A stretch of 64,000 nt of DNA, from NCBI GenBank assembly GCA_019671005.1, contig CM033732.1, positions 48,597,392 through 48,661,391 on the forward strand, written 5' to 3'. The notes under the pieces were generated by a model. That model worked only from the letters and a program-made list of their open reading frames with translations. It searched no databases and was not told where the DNA came from. Positions 12,425 to 24,013 of this stretch are shown one piece after another. The number at the start of each line of letters is the position of its first letter. Within the stretch, counting starts at the first letter, position 1. This DNA comes from Hibiscus mutabilis (taxonomy: Eukaryota > Streptophyta > Magnoliopsida > Malvales > Malvaceae). The translations under genes and the position numbers were made by a program.

Positions 12425-13815
12425 TAACCACCTCCACATTCAATATCTTGTTCAAATTTGATAGAATACTGAACCACTAGAGTTCTGTCCTTGTTGCTGA
12501 ACTCTGGTATCTTAGCAGATATAGCATAATGTTTGGCATCATTATATGTCTGAAGACCTGCAAGATTTCCAAGCATAAAAAATCAGCTATAGTCAGCAGT
12601 GCTTTCCATATATGTAGCTACACAGAGTCAAAGACACAAATTCGGCTGGCCTATTCATAGATCTGTATGAAAAAAATGATACTTGCTAGTAATGTCTAAT
12701 AAAAATAATACAATTTCAAACTAATAATAGCAATAACAATTCTGATAGGACACAACCAATTTACAAAATCGTTTATACATAACAATAACTGTATCTTTTA
12801 CCTCAAATTACTAGGCTTCCGGATTCAGAATTTATATATATATATATATAACAGTGTAAATATACCTTTATCATCAGGATCACCAGACCACTTGCCAGCG
12901 GTGTGCTTAAAGGTGCCAGCTTTTCCCTCACTCCTTTTCCAATCTGATAACACCCAACGGCTCTTCCACCCATCTGTCTCCAAAGCCCATAAAAGAAACC
13001 AGACAAGAAAAATCGAAAATCACTTTCATAATCAATCACAATTCACTCAAAATAAAATCAATCCAAATCATTAAAACACTCAGTAAATGATAGCTACGGT
13101 CTACAAATACAATGGTACAATCAAACTGTTTGACCAAGACTTCCAGAATTATCTTTTCCTATCACTAACACATAAATTCTCTATGTTTAATTTAGATACA
13201 CAATTTCCGTTAAGAAGAAAACAGAAATTCCTTCGCTACTTTGCAAAGAACAAATTGATCCAAAAGCATTCTAAAAACCAAAATAAGAACAATCGAAAAT
13301 CATTTCATAAGCAAACACACTTCACTCAAAATAAAATCACTTCAAATCATTGAAACAAACAGCATCCACCATCAAAAATGATAAACTACAAGTACGGTAA
13401 TAAAGTCAACGAGTTTGACCAAAACTTCCAGAACCTTCTTTTTCCTATCACTACCACAAGAATCATCTATGTTTACTTTTAGCTACAAATTTTTCGTTAC
13501 TAAACCCTAAAATAACACAGAAATTTCATCGCTAATTAGCTAAGAACAAATCAGTCCAAAAGTGTTCTAGAAACTTCTGCAAATCACTCAAAAACACTAT
13601 AGAACACAAAACAGACGAAAGAAAGTTGAATAATATTTGATTGAATCGTATTATTATAACAATAAATCAAGGAATAAAGTTTCTTTTTCCTTTATCATTT
13701 TACCTTCGAATCGTTCTTCGAAGAAAATCTCAGAGAGAGCGAAATCGAAGAATAGAGAGTGAATAAAAAGGACAAATAAAAGGAACAGCGAGTGCTTGGC
13801 GACGAATTTCCCCAT
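12425..13815 (-). CDS. CRT3: calreticulin-3-like ER chaperone, N-terminal exons (partial)
   Basis: Calreticulins are Ca2+-binding lectin chaperones of the ER lumen that retain and fold glycoproteins; the plant CRT3 class supports maturation of surface receptor kinases. Three exons: 13704-13815, 12866-12973 and 12557 down to the gap edge at 12425, all with GT/AG ends and matching phases (112, 108 and at least 133 bp). The ATG at 13813-13815 opens MGKFVAKH, followed by a hydrophobic signal peptide of about 28 residues, then EIFFEERFED. Exon 2 gives WKSRWVLSDWK and GKWSGDPDDKG. Exon 3 gives the family block YAISAKIPEFSNKDRTLV ending in ECGGGY. The CRT3 assignment over CRT1/2 rests on this divergent N-domain. 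The lectin remainder, P-domain, acidic tail and HDEL-type signal are beyond the gap. The visible part has no lesion. Confidence 0.9.
12997..13540. repeat. ~272-bp tandem duplication in CRT3 intron 1
   Basis: The segment 12997-13270 (ACCAGACAAGAAAAATCG... to the CTATGTTTA region) repeats at about 13272-13540 with moderate divergence. Shared blocks include AATCGAAAATCA, CACTCAAAATAAAATCA and TTTGACCAA(G/A)ACTTCCAGAA. Small open frames in this stretch are artefacts of the repeat. Confidence 0.8.
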
Positions 13816-13995
13816 TTCTGGTTAAGATTTTAAGTCATCAAAACTTGCCTTCGAATGGAATTCTGATCTGAAAATAGAATCCAAGAGCTAAGATATAGAG
13901 AGAGTGTGATCTCAAGAAAAATATGTAGAGAAAGCGTAATGACGTATAAGCCCTTAGTATACCATATGTAAGTCAATATTTGCGAATAACAATTA

Positions 13996-14734
13996 GGCTT
14001 AAATAAAAAATATATGCTTAAAGTATATCATTTTTAAATTTTAGTGCATAAAATAATTTTTTTTATAAAAATAGATGTCTAAAATTTTATAAGGTGCCTT
14101 GAGTTAACTACAGTTAACTTTTTTAAAAAATATATTTTTATTTTTTTATTTTTTAAACTTATTCTTTAAAAACCCTTAAATTTCCAAAATTTAAAAAATA
14201 GCCCTTAAATTCAAAATTCCTAACTCCCAAAAACTCAAATCGTGATTTGAGTCGATTCCTCCGCCGATGACCATGCCATCGTCCACCACGATTTTGTATC
14301 TTACCCTTCGTCGTTGAAAATTGACCGAAATCGTACAAAACGCCAGATGAATGTCGAAATATTCAAAAATTCATTCGAACGATTAGCGACAAGCGACGAC
14401 GAATGGTGTATAGGTGTTTGGACGAGGAGAGGACGCTTTATTTCGTCGTCGGCAACGACGAGAGTGGTCGGATTAAAGGAATTGGGGATTTGAGAATTTA
14501 AGAATTTGGAATTTCGAGAATTTGGGGTTATTTTAAAATAATTGAAAGAAAATAAAAATTAAAACCTGCCCCATGTTATATTTTAATTTGTTAACAATTT
14601 TTTAACGGCAATTAAATTCTGAGACACCTAAAATTGTAACGATTGAAACTTTATACACCTATTTTTATAAAAAATACTTTAGACACTTAAAGTTTAAAAA
14701 AATATAGTTTATGTACTTATATTTTTTCTAAGCT
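13996..14734. mobile_element. fold-back (MULE-like) non-autonomous DNA transposon
   Basis: Left end GGCTTAAATAAAAAATATATG and right end CTTATATTTTTTCTAAGC are imperfect inverted repeats. The arms (about 13996-14150 and 14560-14734) are mutually inverted: GTCTAAAATTTTAT-type blocks against AGACACCTAAAATT. The GC-richer core (14270-14470) has CGACGACGAATGGTGT, as in the better-preserved copy at 61899-62674. Flanks TAACAATTA and TGATCATTA agree at 6 of 9 positions, an eroded 9-bp target duplication. No transposase. Confidence 0.75.
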
Positions 14735-15388
14735 TGATCATTAATATATGTGCATATATATATATATATATGGTCAAATTCTTTTATTAGTCTTTTTATA
14801 ATGTATAAATTGAATAATTAACCCTCATATTCTAATTTCGTCAACCTTAGACCCATTGTTTTTTTAATTTTAATTCCAATATTAACCCAGACAGTACATA
14901 GATGATATAATTAAATTTCATGGACAAACATACGTATTCTTATAAAAACAAGTAATTTTGAACTTCCAAAAAAGAAATATTTTATACTTTATATTAGGAA
15001 TCTATTAAATGCCCAATAAAAGTGAAGAAAGTGTGTGGTCCTAGTCCTAGTCCTAGTCCTAGATGATAAAGGAGTGAAAAATTGGAGTGTTTGTTTTAAT
15101 ATTGATATCACGTGCAAAAGCACTTGCTGGGCCCGTGGAAAAAAACACTAGAATAGATCGTCAAACAAATCATGGGCCAACCCAGTTTTTCAAAGCTGCA
15201 AGGCTATGAAGTGTTCATATACGTCATATTAGGGTGCAAAGGAAACAATTCTAATGTTTTAACAACCCTTGATTTTACACGTGTTTGCGAGTTTTTTGAA
15301 TCAGATTAGTTTGTCGTAGACGTATTTAACATATAGTTTCGTATATTTTGTGCAATTATAATTGTAATATTTATATCTATTGTGATAT
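14735..15388. other. AT-rich intergenic DNA
   Basis: No gene seen. Contains a (TA)n run at 14753-14771 and a short (AGTCCT)n microsatellite at about 15041-15062. Confidence 0.6.
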
Positions 15389-15668
15389 GGAAAAAACTTT
15401 GATACACAGGCCGTGTAAACTTTAGTTTACACATGCCTTTTAATTTTAGGGGTTAGGGTTTTAGTTTAGGGTTTAAGTTTTAGGGATTTAGGTTGCAGGG
15501 TTTAGAATTTAAGGTTAATGTTTAGAATTTAGGGTTTAAGGTTTAGAGTGTGAGGTTTAGTTTTTTAGGGTTATTGTTAGAAATTTAGGAATTGAGTTAT
15601 TATAGTGTAAATACACAGGCTTGTGTAAAATTAATTTTACACAGCATATGTATCAAAGTTTTACCCTC
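15389..15668. mobile_element. MITE with degenerate TTTAGGG-like core
   Basis: Terminal inverted repeats of about 45 bp: left CTTTGATACACAGGCCGTGT, right (complement) CTTTGATACATATGCTGTGT. Each is followed by an internal TTTACAC(A) palindrome. The core is degenerate GGGTTTAGGG-type repeats. Flanked by GTGATAT on both sides (15382-15388, 15669-15675), a candidate target duplication. A sibling lies at 28186-28437 and a partial one at 31163-31315. Confidence 0.75.
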
Positions 15669-16441
15669 GTGATATTATCATATAAGATTACATGTTTTAT
15701 CGATATGACTTGACTTATAGTCAAACGTTTATATTGTCTTTATAATTTTGTATAATTGTTCAGTTATATTTATACAAAGAACTTTTTTTAATCTCATAAT
15801 TTGTAAGGAATCTTTATTTGAATAAAACATCTCAATGTTTCAAAAATTATTTGAAATTCATTCAAAATCAATTTAAATTTGATTCGGTCATTGTCAATCC
15901 TTGCTTGAGTTTATGTTTAAATAGCTCTAGCCTCGTCGATTTGAACTCAAATTTCTATAATGAGTTATGATTGAGTTCTATTAAATTTCGAACGATAAGT
16001 TTCGTGTTAAACTTGATATTCTTATTATTTGCACGCAGCTCGACTTAACTATAGTCATAGATCAGGTTGAACATGAACATCAAACTTTTTACCGTCCGAA
16101 CTTTACTCTTACAGACCATGAACATCATGAAAAATAAAATAAAATAAACCAGTATTTCATTGCCAATTGGACTGAGTTTTATAAATACCTTTTTACCAAT
16201 TCTTAAAATGAATTCTGAAAGATACACTTTCAAGTTTGATAGAAGAGGATGAACACATTCAAAAATAAAAGAAAATCAAATCACCTAAACTTTGAATCGA
16301 AACCCTTTCTTTCGACATGGTTTCTCCATCTATATATACCTCGAAACCCATGTAGAATTTATGTACATATCAATGAATCGGGGACATCCTCCGACTCCGA
16401 CATTCGTTGTGTCTAACGGCATCTCATGAAGATCGAATGAG
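15669..16441. other. intergenic DNA and 3' flank of DUF936 gene
   Basis: AT-rich with no supportable gene. 15840-16040 has the degenerate CTCGAG/TTCGA-rich dispersed sequence also seen at 27.6-28.1, 37.4-37.9 and 45.2-45.4 kb. 16250-16441 is probably the 3' UTR of the minus-strand gene ending at 16442. Confidence 0.5.
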
Positions 16442-19400
16442 TTACTTTCTCGATTTCGTTTCAACTGCTCGGATGGGAGGTGACAGCTGCGATCCACCAC
16501 CAAGGGCAGCGGCGGCGGATTCAACATGTGTAAGAAGATACATGTATATCTTCTTCCTAAGCCTATCGACCGTCTCCAATGAAACATTTGGGGGCGTCTC
16601 ACCATCATCCTTGCTTGAACTGATTTCTTCTAACCAGTCATCGACACTCTTGAGCTGCGTTAACATCCCGGCTATTTGACCATTGTCGGATAGAGCAGAT
16701 GTGTCTGCATCCAAGAATTTCTCGAGAAATCCTAAAAACCAATCCTGGGATTCCATTCGCAACATATCAGCCATATCAACAGCCTCATCAAGTCCATTTC
16801 CCCTTGTCCATATTTCCGGTGGTGGTTGGACTGGAGTCTTGGGACCGAGGCCTGAACCGTTCCCAAGTTTGGGAAGAACACCCTGTGCTACAAGCTTAGA
16901 AACAACTACTGGACGGGTTTTTCCTTGGGATTTCACGGCACCATTCTTATCTGAACTTTCGAGAATTAATATCTTTTGGTTGGCAGGAATCATCTTCTGG
17001 CTTTGTGCAGAAGCTGAACCATGACTCAGCTTCGAATTATGCTCTTTTGTAAATACAGAGAAAGATGACATATTGGTAGCCAATGCAGCTCGCACCCATG
17101 AAGCCGCGTGTTTCCGTCTATCCGATGCAACCTTTATAGCCTCTTCTGATGGGATTCCTTCTGATTCCGGAGATGAGCTGACTGAAATAGTTCTCGATAA
17201 AGATTCAGCAAGCATTCGAACATTATTTAAGCTTGCATGGAGGGTCAAGAACATGTCCACTGCAGTCTGAGGGTTGTCTTCCTTGGCTGAGGTAGTAAGA
17301 TCGGAATATAAGCTGCAACACAACATTATACCAAATTTGTCATAAAGGCAACGAACAATCAGTTATCCGAGTAGATAAAAGACGTCCGAAACAAGGATAG
17401 AAACAATCGATCGAGGGATGTGTAGTGTAAACATTTTCTATTTGGACTTTCGGTAACTTTTCAACTTGATATCCATCGATATTAGCATATCCTAGAGGTT
17501 TCAGATAAAAATGCAAGTTATAACACATGCAGAGTGTTCAGAATCGAGACTTATAGCTATTACAATTATTAAAGGCTTAAGGGTGCCTAAAGCACTCAAA
17601 CTTTTGGAAAGAAAACTGATTTTGCACCCAATTGAAACCTCGAACCTAGAAATTGAATCAATTTTGACCGCGCATGTGGCACCAACTTATTAAAAAACAT
17701 TAGATTTAACAGTCAACATTCGTCAAAGGGCTGAATTGATGAAATTTCGGAGTACAAGAGCTTAATTGAGTGAAAAAAGTTATGGGGCTTAATTTTTTTC
17801 AAAAGTTAGAGGACTTGTGTCACCCTTAAGCCAAACATCAAATATATGTTTCCTAGTTTTGAAATTTTCTTCGATAGCATTTCTTTTATTGTGAAACGTC
17901 CATACCTTAAACATCGAAGTAAGCTCTCAAAAGTCGCGGTCTCTTGTAAAGCTTCTATTGCAGCTGTTTGTGCTGCATCCCCGTGTCTATTGACCTCCTG
18001 TAACAACAAACGCAAATTCGATGTTACTCAGATGCAACAGTCGGATTTAGGCTAGCTAATAGAAAATGCAACCATTTTACAAAATAATCGACAAATAAGA
18101 CTTTCATATAAATTCTAGGAATGTTGTAAAGATCCCAAAAGTCATACGTTCATACCTTCCCAAGCCTCGAAAGAGAAGACAAGAGTGAGCCCCAAGAAAC
18201 ACTACTTCCATCTGTCAATCTTTTACTATTGATCGGAACCTTAACCAAGTTCCCCATGCCACCATTGCTAATCAGTTCTCCAGATTTCTTCCCAACATGA
18301 GTTCTTGGCCTATTTTGTTTCTCGTGGTCACTCGACGTTCCATTTGCCACAGCTTTTTTAGTTGACACCTGAGACTTAGGCTCCTCTTTTAAAGGCCTTG
18401 TAGACATCTGGCGCTTAGTCCCCTCCTTGAATGGCAACTTTTCACTTGATGTGCTTTTCCTTGGAGCCTGGCATCGAGATTTCAATTATAATGATGGGAA
18501 AAAAGGTAGCTTGACCAAACAAGAATTTGAGACAATGAAGAAATAATACACATGCACTTCCATATTCTAAAACATTTTCAACATTAAAGATAATATAGAT
18601 TGAATCGTTCTGCATTGCCCAAACCCGAAGCCCCAATGTACCTATGTCTAACAGGTACCACTACAATTATTAGTAAAAACAAACAGGAGAACAAGACAAA
18701 TGTAACACATGTATATCGTATCCTAAACTTAATAGCAGAACTCGAACCACGTCAAGTTATGTCATTCAAGAAATACAGGTGCACAAATCGAACAACTAAT
18801 ATAAAACAGTAAAAAACAATGTATAACAAAAGAACAAAACAGAATCTATTATCTCATGTTTTAAACTTTCTTATGTTTAAGTCGGAAGCAAACAGATCAA
18901 GAACAAGAAAACTTACAGAAGTGCTTCGAGATTCTAGCTTGGTATCATGCTTGGTAGCCCTTGGTTTATTCGAATGGTCCCTACCCTTCACTTCCATAGT
19001 CCCTTCCCAGCTCTTTCTCAAAGCCTTGGCACCTATTTCAATCCCTTGAACCAAACTTTTAATCACAGGCAACTTTTTTCCAGCCGAACTCGCCCCATGA
19101 AAAGTGTTTGCCTTCTCCACAGATCCCACCTTGGGACTTCCTTTCCTCAGCTCCTGTATTTCAGCCTGATGCTTGATCCCTGTGGCAAACTTCTCAAAAG
19201 AAGTCGGCAATGAATAACAACTTGTCGGGGACGATGGAATCGAATGCGAACTTAATGGCTTCAATTTCCCTAAAGAACCCTTCTTCACATCCACACTCAA
19301 AGCCGGTTTACTAAATAGAGACTTCGATCGAGTCAAAGAATTCATTTTCGTTTTCTTATCCGTTTGATCATCCTTAAATCCACCATTTGATCTACTCCCA

Positions 19401-19903
19401 ACAGATTTCCCTTTCTCTCCACCATAACAGCTACCTAACACCATTTTCGACGGTGACTTAACTTTCTCCCCAAGTTTTGAACCCAAGCCACTTTTACTAC
19501 CATTATTAAGGAACCCAGGAGAATGAGTTGCAACAATATCCTCAGGGCTTCCTACACAAGGGTGCCGACCGGGAACCGGCCGAACCCCACGGAGAATTGG
19601 AATCGGCAAAGCAGATTCTAACCGGTCGACATGAATAAACTGACCTAATTGGATCTTATCACTAAGAATCAAATCATCATGTTCATCAGGCAATGATACA
19701 TATGTAGCATGAGACGAATCTGAAACCTTAAGATAAAAACCTTGGTTAGGGAACAACTCACCACCTGCTAATGCCGGAACTATACTCACTACTTGCAATA
19801 ATGAAGACCTATGCTCCCCGGCAACCTTAACATCTGTGTTCATATGTTGTAATAACTTCAAAAGAACACCTGGAACAAGATTTGCCATTTTGGCTGCCTC
19901 CAA
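16442..19903 (-). CDS. DUF936 family protein (CORD-like)
   Basis: Plant-specific DUF936 protein. Arabidopsis relatives include the CORD proteins, which disorder cortical microtubules during xylem wall patterning; the same role here is inferred from family only. Four exons with clean GT/AG sites: 18917-19903, 18156-18467, 17906-17997 and 16442-17312; phases agree and the stop is TAA at 16442-16444. Two in-frame starts exist: 19901-19903 (MEAAK) and 19886-19888 (MANLVPGVLLKLLQ). The second matches the usual family start and gives 748 residues. The first ~130 residues form the conserved N-terminal domain (GFYLKVSDSSHATYVSLP, IPILRGVRPVPGRHPCVG). The middle is Ser/Lys-rich and probably disordered, with SSPTSCYSLPTSFEKFATGI. 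The C-terminal ~300 residues are helical (AAIEALQETATFESLLRCL, AVDMFLTLHASL, DWLEEI). No lesion: one of the few clearly intact genes here. Confidence 0.93.
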
Positions 19904-20930
19904 TTTGCATTACTTTTTCATACTCAAAAGATTTCTATATGAGAGAGAGAGAATCAAAGAGAACATGGATGAAAGAAACTGGAGAGATTAAGAAGAAAAA
20001 AGTGAAAACCCCAACTTGAAACAAGGAATCAAGAACCAGAGAGCAATTTTGACAAACAGATGGTGGATGTTAAGTATGGAATTATGCATTTTACATGGAA
20101 ATATTAAATTTTGCCATATAACAAAAGGGTTAATATTGTACAAGATTCAAAGTTTCAGAGTGCTGGCTTTTTTGGGATCTTTAATGGCAAAGAAAGAAAA
20201 GGGAAACAACAGGATAGACAACAACCCAGAAGAGATTTATTAACAAAAAAACACATTAATCATAGACCAATTAGAAGATTTTTGAATTAAATGAGATGAA
20301 TCCAATAATTAGTAGTAATACAACAAGGAAAGAATAAAGGAAGATAATTTACCAAATATAACACACCAAACCCAGAAATATTGAATTAACAAAAAAATTA
20401 TTTTCCAAAACCCAGTATGGATAATGGGGGAGTTAAAATTTTACATATATATATAAAAAAAAACTGGGTTTGTTTTGAAGTCACATAATACAAACCTAAC
20501 CCCCACCAGTAAAGGGTTTTAAAGGAAAAGAAAAAACGAAGCTTGAGAAGGGTTAAACTTGGAGGGATAGCTGAAAATTTTCCAGGAAAGGAAAATGAAA
20601 AAAGAAGAAGAAGGGAAAATTAGATTGTTTGGTTCATTACATGTCACATGATTGACATAACAAAAAAACAGAGAGAGAAAATCAGATAAAAATGGTGTTA
20701 GAAATCTGAGACACCTATATACTGTGAAGAAACCAAACTTAGATCCTGGACATACAGTTTAGCTTTAAGAATCGAGTCCCCAGTTCATAGGCAAACAAAA
20801 GAAATTTTAGGATAAAGAAATGTTTTTTTTTCTCTTTTGAGAGACAGAGATGAAGTACAAATTGGTTTGGAGGATTCTTACAAGAACTGAATAGGAAATC
20901 TTTGACTGAGAGAATAAGTTATTTTATAAA
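19904..20930 (-). promoter_or_regulatory. 5' UTR and promoter region of DUF936 gene
   Basis: Upstream of the DUF936 start on the minus strand. Contains GA/CT-rich stretches (GAGAGAGAGA at 19938-19950; AGAGAGAG near 20670) typical of plant 5' leaders, and purine-rich AAGAAGAAGAAGG near 20603. A leader intron is possible but no TATA box or TSS can be fixed. Confidence 0.4.
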
Positions 20931-21872
20931 TTCATTAAATTTTTTAATTAATATTACAGATTTTCAATAAGGTGAACTGTTTTGGTATTTAAATATTTGA
21001 ATTTTATTAATCATGAAAATTATATTATTACAAAATTAAAATAATCTCTTCTTCATAAAAAAATAATATAGTCATTTTATATTTTAAAATATAAATAACT
21101 TTTTTTTATTTTTAATAGTTACGTAAGTTTCAACTATATGAAAGTCTAGTCAAGTTACATTTCAAGCGAAAATTCTATTCCATAAGATGGATAGTGGAGG
21201 TGCTGAGTAAGTTGCACTTCTAAAAAGTTTAAATTCTCGTATAACTTATATATTCTTTTGTAATTTTTGTCGATTATCTAAGTTCGTATTTTTAATTTTT
21301 TTTAATTTTGTATCATCTAAATTTTTAATATAATTATACAACAGTTCGCACCATGACATAATATAATGTGTTTGTTCATGTATCCACGGTATCTGAAGTC
21401 TAAATTTTACTTTATTATAACATTTTTAGATATTCATTCTACTTTTTATTTCAATTTTTTGATTCATATTCGAATAATAGCATTCGTATAATTTGTAAAT
21501 AGAAAACATATTTGAATTTAAGGCATATTTATGAATATAAATTTAAATAGTTCAAAAATATAAATATTCCAATATTTTTTAATAGAAATATTCCAATCTG
21601 TTATTATTACTAGACGCCACACTTTTTTATTGCTCAATCCAATAAATATTGGTACCACTACTACACTATTTTCCCGTGTTTCTTAAATTTGTTTTTTTTT
21701 AACAACAATTTAATTTATTTATAAAAAGAGAAAAATATTATTTTAAGGTTTTTATTTATTATTTTTGTTGAGCCAATAAATGCAAGAATTCTGAAGGGAG
21801 AATCTAGGCAGAGAGACTAAGTTAACTACTATAACTTCTATTTTTAATAGGGAGATTTTTAGTACTAAATAT
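20931..21872. other. AT-rich intergenic DNA, no gene seen
   Basis: Both strands are saturated with stops. No recognised repeat or RNA. Confidence 0.6.
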
Positions 21873-22117
21873 GATTTTTTTATTTTAATTTCTAAAATAT
21901 TGTATTTGCTACAGTATTTTAGAAGTCGGATTCAACAGAATTCGACTTTTGAACAGTACTTTCCCAAAAAAAACCTCTAAAAATTGCCTGAAGCCGAATC
22001 CTTCTGATCCAGCTTTTAAGAGTTTCTTCGGAATTTACTATTCAAAGTCAAATTCTGTTGAATTCGATTTCTAAGATACTGTAACAAATATAATAGTTCG
22101 AGAATTAAAATGAAAAA
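21873..22117. mobile_element. hairpin MITE
   Basis: Arms of about 80-88 bp (21873-21952 and 22030-22117) are inverted copies: TTTGCTACAGTATTTTAGAA on the left against TTTGTTACAGTATCTTAGAA on the complement of the right, both continuing into GAATTCAACAGAATT-like sequence. The loop is about 77 bp. A transcript would fold into a long stem. No transposase and no clear target duplication. Confidence 0.75.
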
Positions 22118-24013
22118 TGCCGAAGAAAAAATAAAACTCTAAAGCAATATTTATATAAAAATTCTGGGATTTTTTAGTATTTCAATTGAATTAATAATTA
22201 AAATATGCATGCAAATGGTTGCATGTGCTATGTAATATGGGTGTTGGGAACCGTGTAAATGGCTTTGTCTGCTACCTTCAACAAAATGTCACATACCCCA
22301 ACATAATTGCTATTCCCTACACCTTTTTTATAATTATTATTTTCATTGGTTAAATATAAATTAATAAATAAATAATAAAAGAAAAATAGCTATTCTTCTT
22401 TGTTTCTGTATTTATATTTTAAAAAATAAATGTATTTAAACACGTTAAAATATTAATATTCGGATTAAAATATTACTATTTAATAAATTTTTATAATGTT
22501 TAATTTGAATTAACAGATCACTGAATCAAATATCAGTGATTATAAATAAATAAATAAATTGTATTTAGATATTTAAAAAAATAAGAATAATACAATAATT
22601 ATAGCTTAAAATAAGTAAATGAATAGTTGAGCTAAATTCTAGATTTACACCCAAAAGATATTTATTTTAAAATAAGAAATAACTCAAGGATTTATTCATG
22701 TATTTATTGTTTTCATTTTTATCATGATGAATTATATTTTATTTGTTTATTTTGTATTTTCATGTTAACCACATTTCTTTTAATGGGAAATGTCCAATAA
22801 AATATAGTGACTTAAAGATACGTGGTCACATGTACAAAAAATGGACCTATTAGTAAAACAACTTAAAACCCTAAGGAAAATAATTATAGTCCAAACAAAA
22901 AATTTAAACCTATCAGGAAACAACTTAAAATCTTAGGGCAAATAAATATAGTCAAAATAAATTAAAAAGTTTAATGATTTAATTATTATGTGGGTTGAAT
23001 ATTAGTTTTGTTGACCTGATTATTATTAAGGATGATCATAGGTCGAATTGAAATAAAATTATTAAAATAATTAATGGTGTATATCAACGGTAGTGCATAT
23101 AATTAGTGATACATAACATTTATTATAGAATTTTCTTATATTCATAACTCCAAAAATGTTTACTTCATTTACTAAATAGATTTCACTTAAAAAGAGCACT
23201 AAGATTCACTTTTGTTTTTTTTTTCTTCATTCTATCAATTACCCATTCTTAATCTAATGGCCGACACAAAGATTATTGACTTAATTAACTATTAATCTTT
23301 CATTTTTCTTGGAAAATTGTTTAAAATTAGGAAATAAAACAAACAGAATAAAGCAAATTAATATTAAAAAATCTAATAATATTTGTTAAAGAGAAAGCTA
23401 AAGAGTGTTGATTAGTATTTGTTGACTTTAAGTTAATAAAGATAAAGCAACAAATTTATTGTCATTGTCTACACAAATCATCATTTAATAAGCAAGTTAA
23501 TAAAGATTATCGACTTAATTAACACGTGGAATGGAACGTCGACGTTTTTGTCTGTAGTGAGAATAATATTACAAAGTCTAAACGTTAAAGGAAAGAATGA
23601 TTTTGTCAAAGATGGTACGTTACTGTTCTATCTTTTTAGCTCAGATTTTGCTGTCCAAAACTCAGGAGTTCAGTACCTACAATTACAATGTGAATCCAAC
23701 TTGTACATTTTAGACCTCTATCTTGTTTGACTCGGCCCTATTATGTTACACAATTCGGTTTTTATATGCGCATGGCACATGTTTATTAATATTATTTTAT
23801 TTTATTTTATTTTATATATATGAAGAATTTGAAATATTTTAAAAGCTTTTTTTTAGAAAAAAGTTCGAATAAATTTTTACTCAAACTCAGTCAACCACCC
23901 TTACGGATTTTGAGCTTCACCGTTGCAAAATGGTCTGAAATACCAACAAACAAAAAATTAAAATCTAACTTTTGTCGCCTATAAATCAGGTGACAAACTT
24001 GGGGCAGTCATTT
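22118..24013. other. AT-rich intergenic DNA, no gene seen
   Basis: Very AT-rich with short direct repeats (AACTTAAAACCCTAAGG / AACTTAAAATCTTAGGG near 22860 and 22921). No supportable coding region. Confidence 0.55.

Noticed and set aside
13087..13353. Small plus-strand gene of 88 codons
   Set aside because: Lies in CRT3 intron 1 within a tandem duplication; low-complexity Asn/Lys-rich product.
15440..15600. Interstitial telomere repeat
   Set aside because: TTTAGGG-like words are degenerate and lie inside a MITE with inverted ends; the same structure recurs at 28.2 kb.
16407..17270. Plus-strand small genes over 16.4-17.3 kb
   Set aside because: Antisense shadows of DUF936 exon 4.
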